Assembly: GCA_008694505.1 (NCBI GenBank)
Contig: VZDJ01007753.1
Coordinates: forward strand, 18,077,003-18,141,002
Length of the DNA stretch: 64,000 nucleotides
Reading direction: 5' to 3'
Source: Cyanoderma ruficeps
Taxonomy: Eukaryota > Chordata > Aves > Passeriformes > Timaliidae
Shown here: positions 1-14,795 of the stretch, piece after piece
Layout of the letters: each line of letters begins with the position of its first letter
How positions within the stretch are numbered: the stretch's first letter is position 1
Notes under the pieces: model-generated
Told to the model about the DNA's origin: nothing
The model's input: only the letters and a program-made list of their open reading frames with translations
Database searches by the model: none
Program-made: the position numbers and the translations under genes

Positions 1-3000
1 AAAGTCACTGCTTACTATGTACTCTGAAAGGTAAAATGTCTGTCTTATCTCTAAGCTATAAACTCAATGCCATTCTTCCTTGATTCTACTGCTACACATC
101 AGTGTATCCCTCACTATCCCTTCCTTGTCCAGCTTTCCTAACACAAATAAGAGATCTTACAGAAAAACTAGTGATGTATTTTAAATTTTGTTTTCAATAT
201 GCTTTCATGGGCATCTTTATAGGAGTGGAGTTTAGGGTTAAGCTTCCCTGCAAGAGCTTTCTTGGTGGATTCAGAGCGCTCATTCATTGCCCCGTAACCT
301 GTCTAGATTGTAAAGCAAAAGCCAGAATGGCTGGTTCTGACACTTCTGCTCCCAGGAGCAGAATTTTCTCAAGATTTATGTCAGTTTAAATAAGCCCTTC
401 ATGGGCAAACAAGATTTTTTGTTGCTCTTGCTCTTCACATATGCATGTGTTTATCAACCCTCTCTAATGCATTACAAATGCAAACCTGGAGGAGCTGGAC
501 TGCAGGCCCACGAGCAGAATGTCCTGGATGGTCTCTAGCATGGGGATACAGAAAATGGGAGCTGAAATTCTTATAAAAATAGCTGGTGGTATGACACTAA
601 GCAAAAGTCCTAGCCATTCAATAAGCCTCAATCAGCAACATGAGGAATATGTGTGGCTGCCTTGCAATAGGTAGCCCCATCCATTCTGGTAAGTACAGTC
701 ATTTTGGCAATTTGGAGCTGAGTGAGAAGTAGTGTAGCTTATCTTGGGATACTTCTGATCTTTTGGAGGAAGTTCTGCTTGAAATCTATTGAGACAGAAC
801 TGAAAGCAGAACTGAAAGTTTCTGTTCTCAACATCTGAATGCTTTCTTTACTTCCTGGTCTAAGAGATTATTTTTCTCTTCCTCTTCCTGTAGTTCCCAT
901 TAAAACTAAACAAATGAAAATCACCCCATTGGGAAGCTCCTGTCTTTTCCATGTAGAGCTACATGACGCATCCTCACAGTGCACAGAACATGCTGGCTAC
1001 ATGATGACTGGCTCACAAACCTGTGTAGTTATGTGTCACCATAGAGCCAGAAAACAAAAATTATATTTGTGCCCAAAAATCAATTCTGAGATGCGTCTCT
1101 TTAGTATTTGTATTGCTCTTTTCTTCAGACTCATCATCTGCAAGAGAGTAAAAATAACAACAACAACAAAAATATTTACAGCCTATTATAGCATACTCAT
1201 GTTATGTGACAGTTAAAGACAGCAAACTGGAAAAAATTTCCAAAGAAATAAAAGAAAAGATGTAGAAATTTCGCTGAACAGAATGAAGCCCTGGAACTGG
1301 GGTTTCATTCCAGTCTCAAAAAAAAAAAGAATCCAAGGATTTTGTGTGCAAATTCTTGATCTCTCTGTTGCCGTAGTCTATCTGAAAGGTGATGCTATAG
1401 GTATCACAATGCCCTTTGACCCCAGAGAGGGCTTGGGATGGAGAATGCTTTGTAGCATGGAAGAGGGAATGCCCAGCTCTGCTCCCAACAGCCCTTTAGC
1501 CTTTTCTGCTTAAAGGCATAAACTATTGTGCGCATTAAGGAGATGGTTGTTCTGATTCTCCGGCAGGTCACATCCCTGTGCTGTGCCAAAGTATCTCCCT
1601 CCTTGCAGAGTGAGTTATTTGCTTCCTTCAAAAAGGGCTCTGAAATCTTTTGATGACAGCTCTCTCATCTGCCAGTGTTAGTTATCTGGTTTTTGGCTTG
1701 TATTGTTCTGGTTCAGCATGCAAAACCAGGGACAGAACTTTATAGCCGAGTGGTGACTTCTGAGTTAATGAGGGTTTACACAGACCTGTCTGGCAGGCCT
1801 CGAGGTTTGGTTGTAGGCCCTGTGCTAGGGAGCTGTATTCAGGCACCCTAATTTCCTCAGCTGGATGTGGGCTGGCTAATTAGCATCCATACAGATGTTG
1901 TCCCTGTGGCAGGCCATGGGCTGGGAGGATAATGCCATCTGGTCGTATAGACTGAGGGTAAATGTAGCCATGTGTGCTGCTGGCTGGGGTCACAGTTCTG
2001 CAGAGGGAAGGAAAAGAGGTGTAAGGTTGGCTCTCCTTCCTGAGGATCAGCTTCCTCAGGATCATGCTGTGAGACTGAGAAACAGTCACATATCCAGTTG
2101 CCAGGAGTTGTAGAACAGGTTCCTTGTCCTCAGAAGGACCGCTGAAATCAGACTTAATTTTCAGATTTTTTTGTTTTCTCTTCCTTTATCTGTGTTTTCT
2201 CAACAAATAGAATATACATTCAGAAATCTTCCATCTACACTTCTTTAGGAAACGTTTTTTTTCTGTCAAATTCCCATTTAATATGATGATGCCTTGGCTC
2301 CTACCATGATAACTGGTAACAGCCTTTAAGAGTGACATGCAGGCTGACTGCTGATGTTTAGGGATATGTCTGGACCTGTGACTGTGACTCTGCCATTTGG
2401 CCATGCACCTTGAAAAATTCCTGCACTATAGAAGTCCAGCAGGGGCAGCTAAGCTGTACTTAACCACTGGGCATGCCTTTGATCTACTGTCTACCTCTGA
2501 AAAAAACTCACTTTGCAGTACAGTTGCAGCCTCATTATCTGCTGCTGTGGCATTGAGCCTCTCCCTGAATCCATGCATCTCTTCTGAGTCTTCTGAACTT
2601 CCTGCCCACAGTGCTTGTAAGCTGCAAGGGGATTTCTTTGTTACCCTCTCACTGCCACTTAGCTCTGAAGTTTCTTTATTCTCTACTGCATATTGTCAAG
2701 CATATTTAACTTGCGAGACTTAGTTCTCTCCCTGCTTTGCCAGTTCCCTACAGACTTTTAACAAGCAGGTATAGGAACAAAGAGGAATGGCTTGGTCCAC
2801 TCACAAAGCAGCTTCTCTCAAAAGAAAACAAAGAATGCTGCAGTTTCAGCTGCAGCAGTTCAGACTTCATCTCTAATGCCATTTTATGGTAGCTTTCTCA
2901 GTAAATGAACATGCTGCATGATCAGGAGTCTTCCTGTGGATTCTTCTTCACCAGGAACTTTGGGTTATTCAAGAAGTGAAGAACTACCAGAAAGCATAAG

Positions 3001-6000
3001 TGTCTGCACAGCATTTTAATTAGTTTTAAAGGAAGTTCTGATGTAAAGTAGTCAGAATTTCCTGATGGATAATCAGAAGAAAGAAATCTGATGCACTCCT
3101 TGTGCATTTGCCCAGCTCCAGTTTAGTCACTCTATACCCACCACTTTATATCCCCTTTGCAGCCTTCCTTTACCCTCACCATCTACGTCAGTGTGGAAAT
3201 GTGAGAAGACCTTGATTCAAGCAGGATCTAGCCAAGGTTGCCTCAGCCACTTGCAAGATGATGTCACGATACCTGTATTTATAAACCTCTTAAGCAAATT
3301 GTTTGTGGGTTAAAATGAAGAGGTGCATCAGCTGGGATTAGCAGCTTTCCTGCAAGAAGCTTACTCCTTTCATGTTGCTTATGCTGACAGCCCCCAAAAT
3401 CAAGTAGTACCATACTCTCTGAAGAAACTGTCCAAGAAGATGGGCAATCCCTTTGGAGGACTTATGCTTACAATTTATACAAAGAAAAATCAGTGAAGCC
3501 ATCATCATCATCATCAGATCCCAAACTTCCTGTCCTGTTCTGAGTTTATGTACCATTCTGTGCTTTAGTATTCCAGTGGGGTTTCATTCTGATGAAGTTA
3601 TGCACGTGTGGGGAATTCAGTTAGGACTACGTCAAGATTGGAAAAAGCCCTTCTGTTTGATCATCTGTTTAAAGTTACTTTGCTCCTAACAATCCCCTGC
3701 AGTCCTTCCCAATGGATACTTACACCAATACATTCAAAGTGCTCTTCAAGTAATTGCAAAATATTTTTGTTCTTTGAGTTGTACTGGCTGATGAAAAAGG
3801 CTATTTAAACTCTGCCAGATGGTCAAAAATACTGGCTTTTGAACATTAGTAAAACATTTTAAAACAAACAAAATAAAAGAGGGTAAAATAATTAGCTCTT
3901 TCCATGATGTGAACTGTTGAATTTCCTGATTCTTTTAGAAAGGGAGATGTGAGATAGAAAAAGGACAGAAGTTACAAATTGCTCTAAGGAAGACATAAAA
4001 GCAGGGAAAAGAGAAACTCAAATTCCTGTACTGTAAGTTCCCTGGAAGGACCTGAAGGTCTTAGGTCGTGTCCTTGCCACTGCTTTGCAGAAGCACAGGT
4101 CACTGCAGCAGTGGGCCACCAGAAACTATGATGTGAGGTGCCAAGAAAGACTTGCAGTTACACACTTTGTCACCAAGTCTGTTCTTTGGGTGTAAGTAAG
4201 GGTAGGAGCATGCAGACACAGGGAATTGTGAAATTGCTGTCAAAGACTCTTTTCAGTGCAAGAACATGGCTCATGATTTCCCTGCAAGCTCACAATAGAA
4301 TTTGGAGTTGTGGAAGGCAGATCCTGGGTGAGGCAAAAGCATACTTGGCACAGCTTGTACTTCCACACATACGTAAAGGGGGAAGGTTGACTGACATGGT
4401 TCAAGTTTGGGCATATAAGAACAGGAGCCCTTTGGATGGATGTGCACATGCTGAGTGTACAGTGCCTGAGGGTAACTTCTGCACAGGAGACAGCAGCACC
4501 CAGAGGATCAGATGGAGGATGAGGGTTTACTGCTTTGAGGTTTTTCTCCAGTCTAGTGATATTCATCAGTGCTGAGTGTAAGGATCACACATGTCACTGG
4601 ATCTTAAGGACTCTGAAAAAGCTTTTGCCTCTTAGCCCATTCACAAACAGAAGACAACTCATTCGACTTCTCACCAGCAATTTTCTATGCTTCTGAAGTT
4701 TTCTAAATCAGCTGTGGAGCCGTGTTCTTACCAGAGTGACGACAGTTGGTGCAACACATCTCAGAAAAGGACAAACTGCCATGGGAAGGGAGAAAAACAC
4801 CTCTGAATCAGCACCGTAACTGGAAGATAAGTGAAATGACTCAAGGAAACCACTCCTTCTCCTTTCATTAATGTGATTACTGCCAAGCAACTATCCCTAT
4901 TTAAGGAAACCCTCTGGCACCTTCTTATAGGACATACAGCACGTCATTATCAAAGAAGCGTGGCTTCTGAGCATCAGGGAAGGCAGCCCCTTTGAATCCC
5001 CAAAAGCCTTACCTAGTGGTGGGAAAGCAATGAATTCAGTGGGTTTTATGGGGCCTTTTGATAACATATGAAGTTGATGCTCATTATAATCAGGAAATGA
5101 ATTGAGAGGCAGTGGTTTGATTTGCCTTAGAAATTGTTGATGCTGAAGCTTTACCTGAGGATGGCAGTGGCAAAAGGTTTTATTCTTGTATCACATCTTT
5201 CCTTCATCTTCTTGAAAGAGGAATGATCTCTTTGATTTGTATGAGTAATTTATCTTAAGTACTGGAAAAGATCAAAACCCCTGTATACCCTGAGAAACAC
5301 CTGAATGGTCTGGTATCAATTCCCTCAGAGTTTATGAAAGCATAATCTCACTATATCACTGAGGAGTGATGAAGCACAGTCAAAAAAATCCCTATTTGCT
5401 TCCCAAATTATCTCGTCTTTGTCTTATACTCAGAGAAATGTATTAAAAAATACCAGACCCAACTATGAAGTTAGTGCCCCCATTTGATCATTCTTCAGAA
5501 GGCCTTCTAAGGTTATTTGGATTTCAGGAATTAAACACTTTTTGGGAAAACAGATTGGTATCTCATTATCCAGCTTCCTTTTGTACCTTGTGATCCTTTT
5601 CACCACTTTGCTGCTTTAAGTAGTAAATGTTTCCTTATTGCTGAGCATTTCTTGATCCAAATGATTGGATCTAAAGGACAGGGCTCAAAGATGCCATCTG
5701 GACAAATGGTTAAAATTTGAACTAATTATTAGAGTTGAACTAGGATTTTTGGAATAAACCAGGTATACAAAAGCAGAGCCTTTTAGAAGGATCTGATTGT
5801 TTTAATAAAACTATTGCTAGGATGTTTTGTGGGTTCAAACAGAACTTCTAGCTGATGAGACATTACTCATTCACAAGTAACTGAACGAGAGAAGATGGCT
5901 GAGGTGCACGAGAGCAAGACGGACCAATGATTCATTTACCTTTTGTCTCACATTTCAGGAAAAGTTCTCCTGAATGTCAGCCACAAGATGTTCTAAAGCA

Positions 6001-9000
6001 GGGAATCCCTCAACCTCTCCTGTGAGAACTGTCCTACCTTAATTATTTACATAAACAGGGAGATAACACACTTCAGAAGAAGAGAGAGGGCTAAATCAGA
6101 ATTTTTGTCCTTGATGTTTTAGAAGCTCATTTTGAAGTTGTAGAATTTTCAGATGGAGAAAATTATTTTGGAGAGCTGGTGATCTTTTCCTTGGGCTGAA
6201 GTGGCCTTGGAAATACATCTGGAGGTTAACAAAGTGAGCTGGGCCTATTCTTTGTTGACAAAGGAGGGAAAGAGAATCTTCTAAGCATTTGAGGTGACTG
6301 AGATCAGCCTTGGAAAATTCTTTAGCATCCTAGATGACGCTGGATTCTAGAAGGCACAGATTATGAACCCTGTCCCAGTCAAATAATTTGCAGCTAGAGT
6401 CCTAGAGCTGCAGCACTACAATGCTCAGCTGGGAAGTAAATAGCTTCCAGTCTCCTGAAGTCACTAGGACTCTCTCAAATCAGCCTAAAAGGATGGTCTC
6501 CAACAGGAAATACCCTGAAGATGCACAGTGGATCCTGATGGTTACTGAGGACTGCAACAGTAATTGATGTCAGCACCATAGGGATATTACTGAACCTGCA
6601 CACCAGATGGAAATGCTTGGTAAAGCCACACATCTGAATCTCCGCGAGAGGAAGGGGATGATCCTGGTGCGATCATGTTTGCTGGCAGGCAGATCACTGG
6701 GTCTAGGATGGTTGCTAGGGCTTCTTTACCCCCTCCTTTGTATTATTGGTAGAGACCTGTTCTATTGATAATAGCAGAGGGAGACATTGTCATTGCATAT
6801 CAGTGTGGTAGCAGGAAATATGCATCTCTTGTGACTGCAGTGCAGCAGAAGATATCTCTGCGACTGGCTGTACAGCTTGGCCTGGTGTATACTTCCCTGA
6901 TGGTGTGGCTGTCCCAGTTGTCCTTTGTCAATGTGGCTGGAGTTTTGGTAGGACAGAGGGATTGTATTTTACTCGTGGAGAGTGTGGAGCTGTGCTGGAC
7001 TGACCGGAGATGGTAGTCAGTACATATTATTTCCTCTCTGAATATTCACCCATCCTTTTTCAGCCTCAGCAAAACTGACAGCACATAACAAACCTACATC
7101 AGAATCCTGCTTTCTTCAGAGAAGCTTGACTTAGAGCAAATTCTCTGACATGAGCCAGGTTTGCTGAATCAAGGGTCAAATGAGGGCAGTTTTTTAATCA
7201 TCAGTGAATAATTCAAGACTAAAGCTTTTCAGGTCCATCCCCAGGCACATGTGACTTCTTATCATCAAGTTATTAAAATCTAGGAAGCTCTCCTTAGCCT
7301 CAAAGCTATCACAGAGAAAGGATTAAACATCAGAGAAAGGAGGTTCAGGTGGAATTTGAGTCACAGTCAAAAGCAGCAAAAGCTTTTATATCTTGAACAA
7401 ATCTTTAACAAATCCTAAGTAGACAAATAATGCTGATGTCTTCCTTAGTCAACAATTCCTTTTCAGTTGCCGCTGTTGCAGAGGAGGTAGGTGTTTTGTT
7501 GAGTGAAAACCTATGTGCAATTCTGTTAATGGCAGGGGAGACAATGTTCCCAACAGACATAAAATACAGAAGAAAATAAAGAAACAAACAAATAAGCAGC
7601 CACAGAACATGAAAGAACATTAGGAAAGCTTTATTTCCTGGTGCCTGAGCCATCCTCAGTGAAGCTGATGGAAAGACTTGCTTCATTGCAGCAGCCTTTG
7701 AATGTTGTTAGCTCCATGGAGAACAGGCTGTGTTTGTTTTCTGGCTTTTAGCTGCCACATATATTTAAAAGAAGCTTATTTATAAAGATGCCCTGCACCC
7801 ACATATTTATTCTCATGGTTTCAGATGGATGTAATTTTTTCATCTTGTTTCTGCCTGTATGCATGCACAGTTTTGACTGCATGCAGTTAATAAATTGCTG
7901 TATTGCATTCCTGATGTGGTGTCTCTGCAGCGGTAAAATAACATTTCTAGGTGTAGGTTGTGTATAAGCTGAAATTTATGAAGTCTTTGGGAATTCCTTA
8001 GAATGAAGGCTTCTATAAAAATTTTATTTTTTCCCCCACTGTTAACCTCTCTAGCCTTGCTGTCCCAAATAGCCCAACAAAAGTTATTACTGGGGTAACT
8101 TTTTATATGCACTTTTCAGTTCTCAGTCCATCTTCTTTCCCCATTTATCTATTTGTGCAGGAGAATAATATGCATTGGCAGGTAATTTGAAACAGAAATC
8201 AACCCCCCTAAATGGCAAGATTTTAGCACATCATTTCAATTTTTTGGAAAAGGCCTGATTTTGTCACAATATATACCTCTGCAGCTATTTTAGGTTTTCC
8301 CTATAATGTGATCCATACAGAAGAAAAAAGATTAAAAGTGAAGACATTTTAAGAGGAAATTTAACAAAAGAAAAATATCTTGAGCTCTCTGGGGTTGGTG
8401 TAAATGTGATGGGTTTATCCACCTATTTTATTTTATCTGCTTTTTGTATCTGCGTTACCAAACTGAAACTCCTGCTTCCTTATCTGTTGTAAATGAGCAT
8501 AATACTTTGGAGCTAAGTTAGTTCACACTGTCTGGGGAGTTCATTCCTAGTCACACCCTCACAGAGCCTTTGAGTTTGTGTGTGTGCAAATGCCTGAGAA
8601 CAGTGCCTCCTTCCTGTGAATGAAGATGGCAAAAAATACCCCTGTCCTTTTCACCACCGCCTGATGATAAATGAAAAGCGTGAGGAGTGTAATAAACTGT
8701 TTGAATATGTTGAAAGGCTTTTGAGACTGGAACTTTTTGCTTAGGCTTCTGCCAACACTGTCATACAGAAGAACTATCTCCATTTCCCTGAGCTCCTGTA
8801 TTCTCCCTCCTCATTGTATCTCCATCTGCAGCAACCTGCTTCTCACTAATGTTAGGAAACAAGGCTTGAGACTGAAACACAAGATTTTTCTGGTTAGCTA
8901 TGCACTCTTAATGTCTGTCCCTCTATGCATATGGGTTGGCCTGGTCATGCTCAGCATGTCCATAACACTTGAAAGGATGACCTTGTTAGAGCAACAGCTG

Positions 9001-12000
9001 CTCTCAGCCACTGGTCTTAAAACAGCATCTGCTAGGAGAAGGCATTTCCTCTTCATGCCATCATGATAATAGGAATGAACTGCAGTTGTTCATTCATTTG
9101 GTGGGAAATTCTTTATTTTAAATGCCATTAACAAGCCCAGACTCAATTATACTCAGTTTTCCCCAAACGGTCATTCATTATGAGGCCACTTGCTACCTAC
9201 CCTATCACCCTGCAGCTGTTGGCTGTACTAACAAGTGCTCATTACCAAGACCTTCACGCTCAAGAGGGCACTGCCATGCTCCAGTGTTGGTATATGACTA
9301 ATCAGTGATGCCACTCAAAATTCAACTCTGAATGTGGTTCAACAAGATGTCACAACTGCAACCACTGTGTCTCTCCACTGGTGGCCTGGCCAGTGAAGCT
9401 GAAACAGTGCTATGAGTGCTGAGGTGCTATGAGCCAGCTGTCTCATTTGACCCAGGGCTACCTACCCCATCATCTGTGCACACAGACTGCTGCAGAAAGG
9501 CACCTCTGCCCTTCTACCACACGTCCACAGAAGTGACTGACATGCTTCCAACTAGCTTCACAAGGGGAGCAAGACAGTGGGTATTAGTCCCTCCTTTCTA
9601 TGCTTTCCTTTTTTCCTCACTCCTGGCTAGTCTCAGATAGAGGGTGCAGATGCTACCTCTACTTTACAACACCCATGGTCCTGGAGAAGACCTGTAGGAG
9701 TTGCAGTGCCCTGCCCATTGCAGAACAAAAAAGGACTGCATAGGGAAATGGGGGCATTTCAGGCAGTTGCCTAAAGCCATTTAAAATTCCTTTGATTTGG
9801 CTGCTACCTTCCTGCCTTTGACTCAGGTTGCTACCTCCCAGAACACAGCTTCATTACTGAGCTCATTTATTCTCATCTACAGTTTCTCAGCTATACCCTT
9901 TCCTCTGTAAGTCACAGGCCATTCCTGGCTGTGCTGAAGGTGTGCTGCAGGCAGCTTCACAGCCCAGTGGCACTTCATCTAGTCTGTTGATTCCCTCAGG
10001 CTACTTAAATTCCCCAGAGTAGAAACTGTAATTTTTACACAGGAAGTATACTATAAATCTGTTTCAAGCAATTGATCCTAGCATGCCAACTCCACCAAGG
10101 TGAGACTGTGCCTTCACAGTGGTGCTGTGAAGGTGATTATGTCCATTCTGTCTCAGAAATGTTATTTCCAGTGTACACCCTATGTGCAGCAGCTGATTGG
10201 GGCGCAGAGCTATAAGTATGTTCCTTATCGATGCACTCAAACTCCCTTAGCTCTGCCAGCACTGGGCAGTTATGCTGCCAGGTTAGTTTTTGTGAGGTGG
10301 CAAAAAAGATGTCCCTGTGTAATGGGTTACTGGTTAATTCTGGATATGTCAAAGAACTACATAGACTGAATTGCCATTTTCTCTTTCTACACAAGTGTTT
10401 TGGCTGCTCTAGCGCAGCCTGCAAGCCTTGCCTGGGCAGATGTGCTGGTTTGTATCTAATGGCCTTATTCTGAAATGCTGATGAGGATAATCTATGCTGC
10501 ATTCTGTAGACCTTGTAGGAGCCATTCTATGCAAATACTGTAATGATTCCCCTGGAGTCCTAAAGCCTTTGCTCTTAAATTGCTCTGAGGTGTGTGTTAG
10601 ACTCCTCAGGTGCCAATAAAACCTCTCTGCATTCTCTGAGACACTGAGGGGAATTCTGTACAGTAGCTCAAATGGATACATGTCCCATGTGGGTGCCACC
10701 TCATCCTTAGCAAGGCTGCTAAGTGGAAGAGGCAGTGGGTGGTTCATCAGATGTTCAGCGCTGAACTCTCTAAGCCTCAGTTTGAAGACAAGAATTGAAG
10801 TAATTGGTTTGTATTGTTTGAGCAATGTTATGTTGCCTCTGTTCATCTTGATTGTCATGGATTGGAGCACTACATGGTGCCACTGAGAGGGCTCACTTAC
10901 AAAAAATATCCTCAGTGCCTTGAGTTATACTACTGTGTATGGCTTGAATCGCCCCAGTTGCATCATCCAGCACAGCACAGAACCTATTACATTTGAGAGC
11001 TTTCTCTTAGGATCTACAACTGATCAGCTCTTCTCTATATATTGAAGGGGGCTCAGCCTGTTAGACTATCTCAGCTAATGACTAGCATATACCCATAGAA
11101 CCAAAGCCCTCTCAAAAAGCAGCACACTGATAACATTGTCTTCTAGAAGGTAGGAGACTCAGCATCTTCCATTGCTGGATAGTATTTCAGCCCATGTTGC
11201 CCAGCTGCTAGGCTGTTCCTCTGCCCACTGCAAAGCTTTACAGGGAAGTGTTAAAGCCTTGCCCAGCAGGGACAGGTAGGTCTAGGACACTTAGGGGAGG
11301 GGAGAGGGTGCAGGGTAGTTTGTACATTTTAACTGGTGACTGTTTAGTGCAAAATGATACCGCTTAAGATACTTGGAGGATATTTTCATATCCCAAATTG
11401 GTTTGTATTGTGGCCTAGAAAAAGCACCCAAACTATCTGGTCCCATTCTCCTGCCCATTTGGCTTCAGCCATGGATGGCTGAATGGCTCTTTCCACTTGA
11501 CTCTGCAGGTGCCAGCTGGGTCACTCACAGTTTTACAGAGTCCCCAGAAGAAGCTGCAGCTATGGGAGACTTGGCTTTCTGTCAGCAGCTGCTGCTCAGT
11601 GGAAGCTGCAAGTACCTGCACCCTTTGCTCAAGTGCTGAAGCAAGACCTGGTCTCAGGCAATCAGAAGTTGTGCTTGCTGCAATTTCTGACCTGTAATAG
11701 TTTATTATTTATTTGCATCTCCTGTCAGAATTAGTACATGACATAGCACAGAGAAGTTCATCCCCTTCAACAGAGAAAACCCCACTTCTTTGACAAGGAA
11801 GAAAAAAAAAGTGAAATCTTGAACTCTAAAAAAATCTGAAAAAGGGTTCTGCTGATGGAAACAATGAGTGGTAACAGCATTCAGTGAATTTATCATTCCA
11901 GTGAGTGGTTTTCAGTGGAGAATGTCTCAGAAGAGCTGCAGTAGGTAGATTTTTTCTGTGACTTCATACACAGTTAGAAAACACCCACTTCATCTTGCTT

Positions 12001-14795
12001 GTGCTGTTTTATTTAAACTCAATTGGCTTAATCCCATGGCAGCCAGGTTCATTTGATATTTCCCCATTAGCTAAGCACTGCTGGATGCTCCAGCACAATA
12101 TGCTTTATGGCAAGGAGTGAAAAACACAGAAGCAGATTGTAGTGTTGGTAGCATTTCCTGCCATTGCCCTTTTGTTCCTATTGAACACTGTGTTCTGCTG
12201 TGGAATAGTAATGAGGCTACGCTGACAAGAGGTGATGTGACAAGCAAGACTGAGGTAAGGGAAACCACTTTGACTTCATCATTATCCTTGAGCTCTACAA
12301 ACTGCCCTTTGTTGCTTGGTGGCCCAATGCCCACACATCTTCATTCTTTTTCTGGCTCTTCCTTGCTTTATTGATTCATTCTGGGTGAAGAAGTTCCTAT
12401 AAAAAAACGGCAAACATCTTAGCATTGCTTCCACATTAGGAAGAGCTATTTCAGTTGCTAGGGGATCTGCTTAGAAAATAAACCCAACTCTTAAAAACAG
12501 TATTTCCATTTCAGGCCATCTTACCTTATGCTGTTCTGCTGTTTCAGCTAATTTTCCAAAGAACCATACCCTGGTTTAGCTGTTCTATCTATTAATATTT
12601 GGGAGGAAGCCTTTATTAAAACTTTAAACTGCTTGAGAACTAAACTCAAATGCATGCATACATCAGAAGGAGCCTAAACTGAGTCATTTTCTATGGTAAT
12701 ATGTTGTCTAAGTTCCTGAAGAGGAAGAAGGAGGAATGCTACAAAATCTGAGGGAAATTGTAATGCAATTTGTGACCTTGGCTCAGGTCAAAGTAGTGTA
12801 GTGTAGGTCAAAATGTTTGAGTAGAACACATCAAATACAGTTTTAAACTTCAACAGTATTCTTGTGAATATTGTCTGGTATGTCTGGTGAGAAAATCAAA
12901 TGGATCAGCAAATTTTCTATGAATGAGTCTCAAGCATATGTGGAGAGGTTATCCACTTATAAGCTCAGGCAATAGCTCTAGCAGTGGAACTCAGGGAATC
13001 TGGATGGAGATGAAAAATTGTTAATAAAGTAATTGTCCCCAGATTAAAAATTTCAAAAATACAGATTCATTTAGCTGTGTCTAAAGTTAAGTGGAACGCA
13101 GCATTGGTAAGAACTGAAATAGAAGTCCTTGGAGTGTATTAGGTAAAGAACTGTCCATGCTTGCAAGTAATTTTAGCAGCTAAATGGCTCTGCTCATTCT
13201 CTGATACCTAATGATAATGTCTCCAATTTCACACATTGATTTTTAAACAATGCGTGTCAAAATAAAGTGAGTTCTGTAGTCAAATTAGCACCGTCACAGG
13301 TCTGCTGCCTTCTCCACACCTCATTGGAAATGCCACACTGTTGGAGCAAGCTAATTCCCTTATGCTCAAGGTGACTGTTGGAGTGGGACTTGGAGCATTC
13401 TGCCCAGGCCATGTGCAGGAAGGACCAGCTGCTCGTCAGCCGTAACAGCTGTAACACAGCACAGCCCATCCTGTAGAAAAGGTTCCATTCTCCTTGAAAA
13501 CTTCTTAAAACCTCTAAGCCCTACATTACCTTGTCAATAAGAGACTTCTCACCAAATCATCTTCTTAGTGGACTCCAGACAAACACTCTTTGAGTTTTTG
13601 CAGTACTTACTATTAAATTAAGTGTGGTTTTAGTCAGAAAGGGGGTGGGAGGAAGAGCAGAGGAATTCAGCATTGGCGAAAGCTACAGAATGGACAACGC
13701 TGCAACCACTAATTCATGTAACTTGTGGGACAAGGTCTGTGGGGTGGAGTTTCCTCTCTGCCTCTCTTGCTCCATGGAAAGGGAAGGGAGAATTCCCTCC
13801 ACAGAGAGGGAAGGAGAATTCAGGTATTATGACTCCTGAACCTGCTACGGACTTTAGGCTCGAGTATACCGGTGTAGGGCCCTATACACAGGCAGTAAAT
13901 TTACTAAAGACAGGCTCTTGAGGCATGCCTACTGGTCAGTTCCCTGTGTCTCTTCTGTGCCTGGTAAGGGATATAGTAAAATGTAAAGGGAAACATACTT
14001 TATGTGGTCTGAGCCAGATACAGCTATTAAAATCTGGCACCTGTATGTCTGTGTGGTTAAATGCTACAGAAGAAAGGGTCTACAGTATAAATCAAGTTGT
14101 TTCATCATGCTAAATTTGATATGACCTTGGAAAACAGTATCTATGCTAGCACAGTGTAATCCAAATCAGTGCTAGGATTATCAGTAACAGAGATACTTAC
14201 AACCCAGGTTGGAACGGTTTTTTGTGGCTTTTTCCCCCCATATTAGGAAATACCATATGAGGAGAAATTAGAGAGTGATATGATAGGATAGGAGAAGGAC
14301 CCCCAGATACTGTAACTTGACTGAACCACTGTGTCAGCCCAAGGAAGAAAAGGGAGCAACAAGAATAGCTAGGCATTCTATCTACCTAGTCATACTCAGC
14401 TTTTGGGCTCCTCAAGGTCTGGCCAGAAACAGCTTAAATATTTTTCCAGCATTTTTGAGCTACTTACTAAAGGAATGTCATTGTCTTGGCTGAGAAGCCC
14501 CAGCAAGCCTGTTCTTTTACCCATGGACTGCCTGAAGAACAGAGTCACCAAAGCTATTGATGGCCATGAACTGTTTTTCCTGGTCTCTGTTATGATGCTG
14601 GCGGGGATCCCTGTGCATGTCGGGCAGTGTGTGGATGTTGGCAGTTACAGATGTTTCTGACTGCAGGAGATGCTCCTTTCTGTTCTGAGCAACAGGGAAT
14701 TGGCCCTGTTGAGGTGGTGCTGTGGGTGGGGATGACATTGCCTCTATGCTGGTTTTGGTACTACTAACCATGCTGCTTTTTGATTTACTCCACAG
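1..14795. other. Non-coding stretch, no supported gene
   Basis: This stretch is AT-rich and broken by stops in all frames. The longest open frames (for example 4138-4575 on + and 10409-10870 on -) show no recognisable domain, no bias to coding-like codons and no paired splice signals, so I treat them as chance. If the exon at 14796 is the end of a longer + strand gene, part of this stretch must be its last intron or introns. I looked for earlier exons of that gene, and for SYNJ2BP, whose human copy lies directly upstream of COX16, and could not identify any by eye. Only trivial simple repeats such as a short (ATC)5 at 3501-3515 are seen. Confidence 0.45.

Noticed and set aside
4138..4575. 145-codon open frame on +
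   Set aside because: No domain, no splice context, repetitive Cys/Ser-rich composition, and an overlapping minus-strand frame of similar length; treated as chance.
10409..10870. 153-codon open frame on -
   Set aside because: No recognisable family; the region shows only a faint SINE/L2-like 'cctcagttt' block on + near 10775, too short to call.
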